Both the position numbers and the translations under genes were made by a program. From Acidobacteriota bacterium (lineage in GTDB: Bacteria; Acidobacteriota; Terriglobia; 20CM-2-55-15): a stretch of DNA of 55,169 bases. Position 1 is the stretch's first letter; the number at the start of each line of letters is the position of its first letter. Positions 1-7,561 of this stretch are shown here, piece after piece. The notes under the pieces were generated by a model, which saw only the letters and a list, made by a program, of their open reading frames with translations, was not told where the DNA came from and ran no database searches. The DNA is taken from contig JAJEEE010000027.1 of NCBI GenBank assembly GCA_022821145.1, positions 1-55,169 on the forward strand, in the 5' to 3' direction.

Positions 1-2
1 AG

Positions 3-1061
3 ATCAACGACGCCCCGAGAATGGGCCGCGATCGGCTGCGGCGCGCGGCGGAAGCCTTACGCGCCGCCGGGGCCGACATCATAGACATCGGATGCATGCC
101 CGGCGTTCCCTTTCCGGAACTCGCCGACGTGGTCGGAGAACTCCGCGGGTCGGGGATGCGCGTCAGCGTGGACTCGTTCGACCCCGGCGAGATCCGCGCC
201 GGCGCCGGCGCCGGCGCCGAGTTGATCCTCAGCGTGAACGGGTCGAACATCGGCGTCGCGCGCGAGTTGGCCGGCGGCGACGCGCGCGTCGTTGTCGTGC
301 CCGACCTCGGCGAGACGCTGGACTCGCTGGGGCCGAGCATCGGGAAGCTGGAGACTTGGGGCGTTTCGTATCTGATCGATCCGATCCTGGAACCGATCGG
401 CCATGGGTTCATGGCGTCGCTGGAACGCTACGCCGAAGTGCGGCGGCGCTATCCCGGCGCCGAGATGTTGATGGGAATCGGCAACCTGACCGAGATGACG
501 GCCGCGGATTCGACGGGCGTCAACGCGCTGCTGATCGCCATTTGCCAGGAGTTGGGCGTTCGGACCGTGCTCACCACGGAAGTCATCGGATGGGCCCGCG
601 GCGCCGTGAGGGAGGTGGACGTGGCGCGGCGCCTCATGTTCGACGCCGTCACGCGACGGCGCGTTCCGAAGGGACTCGACGACCGTCTCGTGACCACCCG
701 GGACCGGGAGGTTCTGGCGTTCACCCCCGGCGAGCTCGCCGAGTTGCAGGCGAAGATCACGGATGCGAACTTCCGTATCTTCGCCGACCGCGACGCCATT
801 ACCGTAATGAACCATGAGCTCATGGTTCGCGGCACCGATATCGAGGACATATTTGCGCGGTTGGGGGTGGACGAGGCCCGCCATGCCTTCTACATGGGAA
901 GAGAGTTGGCGCAGGCCCGCCTGGCGGTCGCCTTGGGGAAGACCTACCGGCAGGAGGGCGCGCTCGACTGGGGATACCTGACGCCGCCGGAGGCCTCGCC
1001 TGGCGGTCGCGTGCGGCTTACGGCGGGCCCGCGGCGGCGCGGCGCCGAGCCCGAAGCTTGA
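3..1061 (+). CDS. DUF6513 / dihydropteroate synthase-like protein (5' end cut by window)
   Basis: The frame is open to the window edge and the first in-frame ATG is at 21, so the N-terminus is probably missing; family members are roughly 450 residues and about 350 are seen here. The TIM-barrel character is visible in the segments ADIIDIGCMPG, RVSVDSFDP, AELILSVNGSN and YLIDPILEPIG, which match pterin-binding/dihydropteroate-synthase folds. Homologues sit in H4MPT gene clusters of methylotrophs and are thought to act in H4MPT synthesis, but the exact reaction is not known to me. The downstream DUF447, beta-RFAP synthase and fae genes support this context. A run of GCCGGC units near 190-217 encodes an Ala-Gly repeat. 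Confidence 0.8.
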   Translation: MNDAPRMGRDRLRRAAEALRAAGADIIDIGCMPGVPFPELADVVGELRGSGMRVSVDSFDPGEIRAGAGAGAELILSVNGSNIGVARELAGGDARVVVVPDLGETLDSLGPSIGKLETWGVSYLIDPILEPIGHGFMASLERYAEVRRRYPGAEMLMGIGNLTEMTAADSTGVNALLIAICQELGVRTVLTTEVIGWARGAVREVDVARRLMFDAVTRRRVPKGLDDRLVTTRDREVLAFTPGELAELQAKITDANFRIFADRDAITVMNHELMVRGTDIEDIFARLGVDEARHAFYMGRELAQARLAVALGKTYRQEGALDWGYLTPPEASPGGRVRLTAGPRRRGAEPEA

Positions 1062-1100
1062 CTCGGTGGGCGCGCCTTGACTCCCCGCGTCGGGGCTGCC

Positions 1101-1106
1101 TACACT
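1101..1106 (+). promoter_or_regulatory. -10-like element (TACACT) before the DUF447 gene
   Basis: TACACT ends 10 nt before the GTG at 1117. No Shine-Dalgarno sequence lies between them, so a transcript from here would be leaderless or nearly so. No convincing -35 is visible. Confidence 0.35.
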
Positions 1107-1116
1107 CCCCTCGCTC

Positions 1117-1683
1117 GTGATTGTCGAGACCATCGTGACGACCGTCGGCGAGGACGGTTCCGTGAACTGCGCGCCCATGGGGGTCGAGTGGGGCGACGCC
1201 GACATCGTCATCAAGCCGTTCATCGAAACCGCGACGTACGCCAACGTCTCGGTGACGCGCGCGGCGGTGGTCAATCTTACCGACGACGTGCGGGTTTTCG
1301 CGCGCGCGGCGATCTCGAGTCCCGAGTTCCGGACCGAGCCCGCGGCGATCGTCCGGGGCGTGGTTCTGGCCGATTGCTGCGCATGGCGTGAAGTCGAGGT
1401 GCGCTCGATCGACAGCGAGCCGCCCAGATCGCGTATCGAAACGGAAGTGGTGCACCGGGGGGTTCGCCGCGAGTTCATCGGCTTCAACCGGGCTCGGCAT
1501 GCGGTGCTGGAGGCCGCCATCCACGCCACCCGGCTGCATCTTCTGGAACGTCGGTACGTGGAGGCCGAGTTGGAGCGCCTTCAGGTCCTCGTCGACAAGA
1601 CGGCGGGTCCAGCCGAGCGCGAGGCGATGGCGTTGCTCAGGGATCATGTCCACAAATCGACCCGGGCCGTGGAGGTCGAGTGA
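1117..1683 (+). CDS. DUF447 family protein, H4MPT-cluster member
   Basis: The 188-residue product starts at GTG 1117 with IVETIVTTVGEDGSVNCAPMG, the usual N-terminus of DUF447, a flavoreductase-like beta-barrel family found in methanogens and in H4MPT-using bacteria. The biochemical role is unproven; co-occurrence suggests a step in methanopterin synthesis. The stop overlaps the GTG start of the beta-RFAP synthase gene (GTGA), so the two are translationally coupled. The C-terminal part is Arg- and Glu-rich and helical. The family call is firm and the function is inferred. Confidence 0.8.
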   Translation: MIVETIVTTVGEDGSVNCAPMGVEWGDADIVIKPFIETATYANVSVTRAAVVNLTDDVRVFARAAISSPEFRTEPAAIVRGVVLADCCAWREVEVRSIDSEPPRSRIETEVVHRGVRREFIGFNRARHAVLEAAIHATRLHLLERRYVEAELERLQVLVDKTAGPAEREAMALLRDHVHKSTRAVEVE

Positions 1684-2693
1684 CCGCGGCGATGCGGCCC
1701 GAGCAGGAGGCGGTATTCGTCGAAGCCCCGGCACGGCTCCACTTCGGCGTGCTCGATCTACGTGGTGCACGGGGGCGCTGGTTCGGCGGCATCGGCGCGG
1801 CGGCGCCCGCGCCGCGGCTTCGGCTGTCGGCGCGCTTGGCGGACACCGTGTCCGCGGACGGCGAGGACGCCGAGCGGGCCCGGGGATTCGCTCGCCGCGC
1901 GCTCGGCCATCGCGGCCTGGAGGGCGGCGTCCACATCACGGTGCACCAGTCGCTTCCGGCGCACGTCGGCCTGGGGTCGGGCACGCAGTTGGCCCTGGCC
2001 GTCGCGCGCGCCGTCGAGGAGCTCCACGCGGTGGGGACCGACACGGCGGAGTCGGCGCGCGCCGCCGGCCGTGCGGACCGGTCGGCCATCGGGACGCATG
2101 CGTTCGCCGAGGGCGGGCTGGTGGTCGAAGGGGGACGGCGGCCGGCGAGCGACGGGGTGGCGCCGCTGGTCGTCCGGATGCCGTTCCCCCCGACCTGGTG
2201 GTGCGTCGTGGCGGTTCCCCGGGCGGGCCGCGGCTTGAGCGGCCCGGCGGAGCTCGACGCCTTCGACGCCCTGCCCCCGCCGCCCGAACGGGAGGTCGAA
2301 CGGGTGGCCCATCTCGTGTTGATGAGCCTGCTGCCCGCCTTGGCGGAGGCCGACTTGCCGGCGTTCGGCGAGACGCTGACGGCGATCCAGGCGATCACGG
2401 GACGTTGGTGGGCGCCCGTTCAGGGCGGGACTTTCGCCGCCGGACCGACTGAAACGCTCGTCAAGGCGATGGCGGGCTGGGGGGCGATGGGCGTCGGCCA
2501 AAGCTCCTGGGGGCCGTCCGTCTACGGAATCGTCGATGGCGAAGAGGCGGGGCGCGCCCTCGCCGACAACGTCGGGACGGCCCTGGGCGGAGCGGGAAGC
2601 GTCTACCACGGCCCGTTTCCGGCAGCGGGCGCGCGCATCTGGCGGGACGTGCTGGAAGTCGACGGGAGCCGGCCGGAAGGTGCTCGGGTGTGA
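1680..2693 (+). CDS. mptG: beta-ribofuranosylaminobenzene 5'-phosphate synthase (H4MPT synthesis)
   Basis: The 337-residue GHMP-kinase-fold protein has the N-terminal APARLHFGVLDL and the glycine-rich LPAHVGLGSGTQLALAV near residue 95-111, both typical of beta-RFAP synthase. The enzyme condenses p-hydroxybenzoate or p-aminobenzoate with PRPP, releasing CO2 when p-aminobenzoate is used, in the first committed step of methanopterin synthesis. It marks genuine H4MPT production rather than folate use. The GTG start overlaps the DUF447 stop by 4 nt. It ends 194 nt before fae, which has its own promoter candidate. Confidence 0.88.
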   Translation: MTAAMRPEQEAVFVEAPARLHFGVLDLRGARGRWFGGIGAAAPAPRLRLSARLADTVSADGEDAERARGFARRALGHRGLEGGVHITVHQSLPAHVGLGSGTQLALAVARAVEELHAVGTDTAESARAAGRADRSAIGTHAFAEGGLVVEGGRRPASDGVAPLVVRMPFPPTWWCVVAVPRAGRGLSGPAELDAFDALPPPPEREVERVAHLVLMSLLPALAEADLPAFGETLTAIQAITGRWWAPVQGGTFAAGPTETLVKAMAGWGAMGVGQSSWGPSVYGIVDGEEAGRALADNVGTALGGAGSVYHGPFPAAGARIWRDVLEVDGSRPEGARV

Positions 2694-2724
2694 TTATGCC
2701 GGAGCGCGGGGCGCTTTTCCCCTG

Positions 2725-2733
2725 TGGTATACT
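2725..2733 (+). promoter_or_regulatory. Extended -10 promoter for fae (TGgTATACT)
   Basis: A TG dinucleotide one base before TATACT gives an extended -10. It lies in the 194-nt gap between the beta-RFAP synthase gene and fae. The -35 region is GC-rich and unconvincing. The implied leader is about 145 nt and ends in a strong ribosome binding site, AAGGAG at 2873-2878. Otherwise the gap holds no clear element. Confidence 0.5.
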
Positions 2734-2887
2734 CCCGGCCCTTGAATAGGTGTTCCGGGGTGCGATTTCGTGTCGACGATGCAGGTCTGCGCCTCATTTC
2801 GAGTGGGGGAACCGTCGGGTTCGGCGGCGCCCAGCAACGGTTGGCGGTCCCTGACCCGACCGATTCTCAGAAAAGGAGTTTCTCAAC

Positions 2888-3391
2888 ATGGCAGCCGACT
2901 ATTTCCTCGGTGAATCGCTGGTAGGCGACGGCAACGAAGTCGCCCACATCGACTTGATCATCGGCTCGAAGACGGGCCCGGCCGGCACCGCGTTCTGCAA
3001 CGCGCTGACGAACAACAAGGACGGCTTCACGTCGCTGCTGGCGGTCGTGACCCCCAACCTGCCCGCGAAGCCGGACACGATTCTGTTCAACAAGGTGACG
3101 ATCAAGGGCGCCAAGCAAGCCGTCCAGATGTTCGGCCCCGCGCAGGCGGCCGTGGCGAAGGCGGTTACCGATTCCGTCGAGGCCGGCGTCATCGACAGGA
3201 GCCAGGCCGACGACCTGTGCGTCCTCGTGGGCGTCTTCATCCATTGGGAAGCCGAGGACGACACGAAGATCTACGACTACAACTACCAGGCCACGAAGGA
3301 GGCCATCGCACGCGCGCTGGGGGGCCAGCCGAGCGTCGACGAGGTCCTGGCGGGAGCCAAGGACGCGAGGCATCCCTTCAGCCCGAAATAG
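2888..3391 (+). CDS. fae: Formaldehyde-activating enzyme
   Basis: The 167-residue cytosolic enzyme condenses formaldehyde with H4MPT to methylene-H4MPT. The sequence is canonical over its whole length: [20 protein letters not shown], the [11 protein letters not shown] segment, TVKIKG-like [16 protein letters not shown], and a C-terminal [17 protein letters not shown]. His20 in the NEVAHID segment corresponds to the proposed catalytic histidine. AAGGAG at 2873-2878 is 9 nt before the ATG, one of the strongest ribosome binding sites in the window and in keeping with the high abundance of Fae in methylotrophs. A GC hairpin follows before mtdB. Confidence 0.96.
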   Translation: MAADYFLGESLVGDGNEVAHIDLIIGSKTGPAGTAFCNALTNNKDGFTSLLAVVTPNLPAKPDTILFNKVTIKGAKQAVQMFGPAQAAVAKAVTDSVEAGVIDRSQADDLCVLVGVFIHWEAEDDTKIYDYNYQATKEAIARALGGQPSVDEVLAGAKDARHPFSPK

Positions 3392-3418
3392 CGCGGGCGG
3401 CACGCGCCATATCGGATC

Positions 3419-3446
3419 GACCCGGATGGGCGCGCCTGTCCGGGTC
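3419..3446 (+). other. GC hairpin between fae and mtdB
   Basis: GACCCGG (3419-3425) is perfectly complementary to CCGGGTC (3440-3446), and the 14-nt loop contains the self-complementary GGCGCGCC. There is no T-tract, so it is not a standard terminator. It could stabilise the fae end of the mRNA or reduce read-through into mtdB. Confidence 0.35.
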
Positions 3447-3477
3447 CGAGACCCAGGCTTCGAACCGTCACGATCCC

Positions 3478-4341
3478 GTGCGCAAGCTACTGCTGCAGCT
3501 CGACACCTCTCCGCACGCGAGCGTCTTCGACCGCGTGGTGGCCCATGACGCCGGCGCCGACGCGGTCATGAGCTACGGCGGCGTCACGCCGGAGGCGGTT
3601 CAGGACCTGGTGCACGGGTGCATCTTCACTCGCGGTCCGAAGGATCTGAAGAACACCGCGATCTTTATCGGCGGCACGGACATGGCGGCCGGCGAGGCCC
3701 TGCTCGCCGCGGTCGAGAAAACGTTCTTCGGACCCATGCGCGTGTCGGTGATGCTGGACTCGAACGGTTCGAACACGACGGCGGTGGCCGCCGTCGTCAA
3801 GCTCGAGCGCGCGGCCGGCGGCGTCAACGGCAAGCGGGCGGTGATAACCGGCGGGACCGGACCGGTGGGCGTTCGCGCCGCGGGCCTTCTGGCGGCGCGG
3901 GGGTCCGGCGTCGTCATGACGTCGCGCCGCCTCGAGTACGCGCAGGCGGTCGCCCGAACCACCCAGGATCGTTTTGGCGGATCCATCGGCGCGGTGCACA
4001 TGGCCGGGGCGGCGGCCGCATCGGAAACGCTCGAGGGCGCCCATATCCTGCTCAACGCCGGCGGCGCTGGGGTCTGCATGGTGCCGAAGGCGGCCTGGGC
4101 CGGGCGAGGCAGTCTTCAGGCTGCGGCCGATGTGAACGCCGTGCCGCCGCTCGGTATCGAGGGCGTCGAGGTCACCGACAACGGCGATGCGCGCGAGGGA
4201 GCCGCGGTGTTCGGAGCGCTGGGCGTCGGCGGTTTGAAGATGAAGATCCACAAGAGGTGCATCGGCCGGCTGTTCGAGCGGAACGACCTCGTCCTGGATG
4301 CCGAGGCGATCGATGGGGTGGCCAAGGAGTTCGGTGGGTGA
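3478..4341 (+). CDS. mtdB: Methylene-H4MPT dehydrogenase, NAD(P)-dependent (MtdB type)
   Basis: The 287-residue product starts at GTG 3478, giving V/M-RKLLLQLDTSPHASVFDRVV, the conserved MtdA/MtdB N-terminus. The Rossmann motif GGTGPVG sits near residue 124-130, followed by TSRR, and FIGGTDMAAGE and LDSNGSNTTA match the pterin-binding half. It oxidises methylene-H4MPT to methenyl-H4MPT in the cytosol after Fae. Placement beside fae favours the H4MPT-linked MtdB over the folate-linked MtdA. Other in-frame starts upstream fall inside fae and are not plausible. No strong ribosome binding site is visible. Confidence 0.87.
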   Translation: MRKLLLQLDTSPHASVFDRVVAHDAGADAVMSYGGVTPEAVQDLVHGCIFTRGPKDLKNTAIFIGGTDMAAGEALLAAVEKTFFGPMRVSVMLDSNGSNTTAVAAVVKLERAAGGVNGKRAVITGGTGPVGVRAAGLLAARGSGVVMTSRRLEYAQAVARTTQDRFGGSIGAVHMAGAAAASETLEGAHILLNAGGAGVCMVPKAAWAGRGSLQAAADVNAVPPLGIEGVEVTDNGDAREGAAVFGALGVGGLKMKIHKRCIGRLFERNDLVLDAEAIDGVAKEFGG

Positions 4342-5506
4342 GCCGCCGCCCCATGTCCTGATTGCCGGCGTTTCGACCCGGGCTGCGGCCGAGTCGGCCG
4401 CTCGCGCGGGGTTCCGCGTTACATCCATCGACGCCTTTGCCGACCTGGATCAGCATCCATCGGTTCGAGCGCTGACCATCCCCGACTATTCTCCCGCCGC
4501 GGCGGCGCGTGCAGCCCGCAACATCGAGTGTGACGCGGTGGCCTACGTTTCCGGTTTCGAGAATCACTCCGGTGCGGTCGACGTGCTGTCGGATGGGCGC
4601 GCGTTGTGGGGCAATCGCCCGGAGCCGTTGCGGCGCGTTCGCGACCCGCTCACGCTGGTCCGCGCCTTCCGACGTGGCGGGCATCCGGCGCCTGCGGTGC
4701 GTCGATCGCGCGCGGCGGGCGACTGGCTCGTGAAACCGTTGTCGGGCGGGGGCGGGCATGATGTTCGGCCCTACGTGGGTCAGGCCGTCGGCTCCGCCCA
4801 CTACCTGCAGGAGCGCGTGGACGGCATGCCGGGCTCGGTCGCCTTCGTGGCCGCGGGCGGACGGGCCGCGATCCTGGGCGTCTTCCGATTGCTGGTAGGG
4901 GGCGAGGCGTTCGGGGCCGCCGGTTACCACTACTGCGGCAGCATCTTGGCCGCGGAGGAAGACAGCGCGCTTGTCGAAGCCGCCGGCGGGCTCGCCCGGG
5001 CGGCGGCCGCGGAGTTCGACCTGGTCGGGGTCAACGGCATCGACTTCGTCGCGCGCGACCGGGTGCCCTACCCGGTCGAGCTGAATCCTCGATGGTGCGC
5101 GTCGATGGAACTGGTGGCGCGCGCGTCGGGTGTCGGCGTGTTCGGCGTCCATGCCGGCGCCTGCCGGACGGGCGCGCTTCCGGAACGCGACTTCACGCAG
5201 GCGCACGCGGTCGACGGGGCCGTCGGCAAGGCGGTGGTGTTCGCCCGCAGGGACCTGCGATGCGGGGACACGCGGCCGTGGCTCGAATCCGGCGCCCAGG
5301 CGGTCGTTCGCGACGTGCCGCGCCCGGGCGCCGAAATCCGCGCCGGCCGGCCGATCTGCACAGTCTTCGCGTGGGCGCCCGATGCCGCCGCCTGCCACGC
5401 CGCGCTGGTCCGGAACGCCGAACGCATCTACGCCCGAACCGCACCGTGGGAGCGTGAGGCTGCCGGGAACGGGCAACGACGCCCTCCCCCGGCGGTGCGG
5501 GGATGA
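4334..5506 (+). CDS. ATP-grasp protein of the H4MPT cluster
   Basis: The 390-residue protein starts at GTG 4334, overlapping the mtdB end by 8 nt; an upstream ATG at 4298 would only extend it into mtdB. An N-terminal Rossmann-like part (HVLIAGVSTRAAAESAARAG) precedes an ATP-grasp domain with the Lys/Gly-rich loop WLVKPLSGGGGHDV and the metal-binding VNGIDFVARD and YPVELNPRWCASME. ATP-grasp ligases recur in bacterial H4MPT clusters and probably act in cofactor or methylofuran synthesis. The substrate cannot be read from the sequence. A second, RimK-like ATP-grasp gene lies at 17621. Confidence 0.75.
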   Translation: MGEPPPHVLIAGVSTRAAAESAARAGFRVTSIDAFADLDQHPSVRALTIPDYSPAAAARAARNIECDAVAYVSGFENHSGAVDVLSDGRALWGNRPEPLRRVRDPLTLVRAFRRGGHPAPAVRRSRAAGDWLVKPLSGGGGHDVRPYVGQAVGSAHYLQERVDGMPGSVAFVAAGGRAAILGVFRLLVGGEAFGAAGYHYCGSILAAEEDSALVEAAGGLARAAAAEFDLVGVNGIDFVARDRVPYPVELNPRWCASMELVARASGVGVFGVHAGACRTGALPERDFTQAHAVDGAVGKAVVFARRDLRCGDTRPWLESGAQAVVRDVPRPGAEIRAGRPICTVFAWAPDAAACHAALVRNAERIYARTAPWEREAAGNGQRRPPPAVRG

Positions 5507-5560
5507 CCGGTTGGAATCGGCCGTGCTAAACTTCGGCCGCTACGCGAGGGGGTTCCGGCG

Positions 5561-5959
5561 GTGACCCGCGAAACGAAACGATTACTGATGAACGCGGTGC
5601 GCACGACGAAGCAGGGCCAGCAGATCAACGTCGGCAAGGACGGGGCGGAGTACCGCGAAATCGTGGAAACGCTCGGGATGCATCCGGAGGATCTGAAGGC
5701 GGTGGGCGCGGTTTCGGGCGGTCGCGTTCGGGTGCGTTCGGAGTACGGGGAAGTGACGTTCAAGTGCGTTGAGGCCAAGAAGGCGCCTCAGGGCATGATC
5801 GTCGTTCCCTACGGGCCTCCCACGTGCCATCTGATGGGCCGTTACACCGATGGGACCGGCATGCCGACATCGAAGGGATGGGAAGTCGAAGTCGAACCGG
5901 TGGCTTCGGAAACCCCGGCGGGGGAGGCCGCGGCCATCGATACCGCGGCCCGGAGGTGA
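5561..5959 (+). CDS. fwdD: Formylmethanofuran dehydrogenase subunit D-like (molybdopterin dinucleotide-binding)
   Basis: The 132-residue protein matches FwdD/FmdD, the small beta-barrel that carries the C-terminal MGD-binding domain split off from subunit B. Diagnostic pieces are GMIVVPYGPPTCHLMGRY and TGMPTSKGWEVEVEP near residues 72-112. It should pair with FwdB to hold the bis-pterin Mo or W cofactor. The characterised methylotroph complex FhcABCD has no counterpart of this subunit as far as I know, so its presence here matters. GTG 5561 is chosen because it agrees with the family N-terminus. A TGcTAAACT extended -10-like string lies at 5524-5532. Confidence 0.82.
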   Translation: MTRETKRLLMNAVRTTKQGQQINVGKDGAEYREIVETLGMHPEDLKAVGAVSGGRVRVRSEYGEVTFKCVEAKKAPQGMIVVPYGPPTCHLMGRYTDGTGMPTSKGWEVEVEPVASETPAGEAAAIDTAARR

Positions 5960-5966
5960 ACGATAC

Positions 5967-6116
5967 ATGCGAAGCGACAACAGCGGTCCGGACGAACAGT
6001 TCACGGTCGTTCCCGACACGGAGGCCGAGAACGTTCCGGCCTGGGAACGTGTTGAGGCCGGACGCTACATGCCTCGGCGCGTGAGGGGAAGCTATCCCGG
6101 ACGCGCCCTCGGGTGA
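5967..6116 (+). CDS. Small conserved-looking protein in the fwd operon (49 aa)
   Basis: ATG 5967 is preceded by GGAGGTGA at 5952-5959, which overlaps the fwdD stop and is an excellent ribosome binding site. The frame gives 49 residues ending in the basic segment RYMPRRVRGSYPGRALG and stopping at 6114-6116. The first half is acidic and Pro/Glu-rich; no Cys, signal or membrane segment is present. I do not recognise a named family. Position between subunits D and B, with a strong ribosome binding site, suggests an accessory subunit or assembly peptide of the complex. Confidence 0.6.
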   Translation: MRSDNSGPDEQFTVVPDTEAENVPAWERVEAGRYMPRRVRGSYPGRALG

Positions 6117-6190
6117 ACGTTCATGTGGCCGCCTCGTGAGGGCGGATTCGAATCCCGAGAGTAACAGTCCATTTCCAGGAGCAGCAGCGG

Positions 6191-7537
6191 GTGAGTCAGA
6201 CATCGAACCTAACGGTCGTCGAGAACGCCACGTGCACGTTCTGCGGATGCGTCTGCGACGACATCGAGCTCCACGCCGACGGCGAGCGCATCGTTCAAGC
6301 CAAGATGGCGTGCAGTCTCGGAAAGTCCTGGTTCCTCAATCACACGGCGGAACGCCTGTACCCGGATGCACTGATCGACGGCCGGGAAGCCACGCTCGAC
6401 GACGCCGTCGAGGCCGCGGCCGAATACTTGCACGCGGCGAACATGCCGCTGGTGTACGGGCTCAGCAACACGACCTGCGAGGCGCAGCGCGAAGCCGTCG
6501 CGCTGGCCGAGTCGATCGGAGGTGTGGTCGACAGCCACACCTCGCTTTGACACGGCCCCACCGAGATTGCCGCCCAGTTGGGGGGCAAGGTCAGTTGCAC
6601 GCTGGGTGAGGTCACCAACCGGGCCGATTTCATCATCTTCTGGGGCGGGAACCCGGCGGAATGCCATCCCCGGCATTTCACCAAGTACAGCCTGACGCCG
6701 AAGGGGCGTTTCGTGCCCGATGGGCGGAAGGGGCGCACGGCGGTTCTGGTCGATATTCGGGAAACGCCCAGCGCGAAGGCAGCCGATATCTTCCTGCAAC
6801 TCCGTCCAAGCAAGGACTTCGAGGTACTGACGACGCTGCGCGCTCTAATAAAGGATCAGAGAGTGGATCCGGCCGCGGTCGCCGAAACCGGCCTGACCCT
6901 GGAACAGTTGCAGGACCTTGTCGACCGGATGAAGAAGGCACGGTTCGGAGCGATGTTCTTCGGGATGGGCCTGTCGATGACCCGCGGCAAGCACATGAAT
7001 TCGGGCGCCCTGCTGAACCTGGCCGCCGAGATGAACGCGTTCACCAAGTTCGTGTGCATGCCGATGCGTGGACACGGCAACGTTACGGGCGCCGACGTGG
7101 TTCTTCGCTACACGACCGGCTATCCGTTCGGCGTCAACCTGTCTCGGGGATACCCCCGCTACAATCCCGGGGAGTTCTCGACGGTCGACCTGCTGGTTCG
7201 CGGCGACAACGACGCGGCCTTCATCCTGGGCGCCGATCCCGGGGCGACGATGCCGCAGCCGGCGATCGAACACCTGGCGTCGATTCCCACCATTGTCCTG
7301 GATCCCAAGGTGACGCATACGAGCCGCCTCTCTCGCGTCCATATCACCACGGCCGTCACGGGCGTGAGCGCGCCGGGGACCGCCTACCGCATGGACGAGA
7401 TCCCGTTGCCGCTGGCGCCGGCTCTCCGGTCGCCGTATCCGACCGACGAGGAGGTCGTGCGTCGCATCCGCCGCGCCGTCGCCCGGCGGCCGGCCTGGCA
7501 GCCGGTCGACGAGAACGTCCGGAGCGCGATCGCGTAG
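6191..7537 (+). CDS. fwdB: Formylmethanofuran dehydrogenase subunit B, predicted selenoprotein (TGA at 6548-6550 = Sec120)
   Basis: Read through one in-frame TGA, this is a 448-residue molybdopterin oxidoreductase catalytic subunit. The N-terminal 4Fe-4S motif CTFCGCVCDD and MACSLG (residues 14-42) is intact. After TSL, the TGA stands where archaeal FwdB has the Mo/W-ligating Cys or Sec (Cys118 in Methanothermobacter, as I recall), and the frame continues with HGPTEIAAQLGG. Then come GGNPAECHPRH and VVDVR-like VLVDIRETPSAKAAD, as in the family. There is no frameshift. A SECIS-like hairpin begins 16 nt after the TGA. GTG 6191 follows AGGAG at 6177-6181. A non-selenium reading would give two useless fragments, 6191-6550 and one restarting at TTG 6578. 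Confidence 0.87.
6567..6588 (+). promoter_or_regulatory. Bacterial SECIS-like hairpin of fwdB
   Basis: TTGCC (6567-6571) pairs with GGCAA (6584-6588) and CCC (6573-6575) with GGG (6580-6582), with one G-G mismatch at 6572/6583. The apical loop is AGTT (6576-6579). It has a G in the first two loop positions, and that G lies 27 nt after the TGA, inside the usual bacterial SECIS spacing of about 16-37 nt. The structure lies wholly within the fwdB coding sequence, as bacterial SECIS elements do. The pairing was done by eye. Confidence 0.75.
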
Positions 7538-7561
7538 CCGCCCGCCGGCGCAACCATCGAG

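Noticed and set aside
190-217. GCCGGC repeat run as a possible mobile or regulatory repeat
   Set aside because: It is in frame and simply encodes an Ala-Gly stretch within the DUF6513 protein.
57-1529. Long minus-strand open frames opposite the DUF6513/DUF447 genes
   Set aside because: High-GC shadow frames; composition is Arg/His/Ala-rich without family similarity, and the plus strand has clear genes.
2694-2887. Riboswitch or small RNA in the mptG-fae gap
   Set aside because: I see a promoter-like -10 and a ribosome binding site, but no conserved riboswitch pattern that I can recognise.
6578-7537. A separate gene starting at TTG 6578 for the C-terminal part of FwdB
   Set aside because: It would lack the Fe-S motif, has no ribosome binding site, and the frame is continuous with 6191-6550 through a single TGA at a known Sec position.
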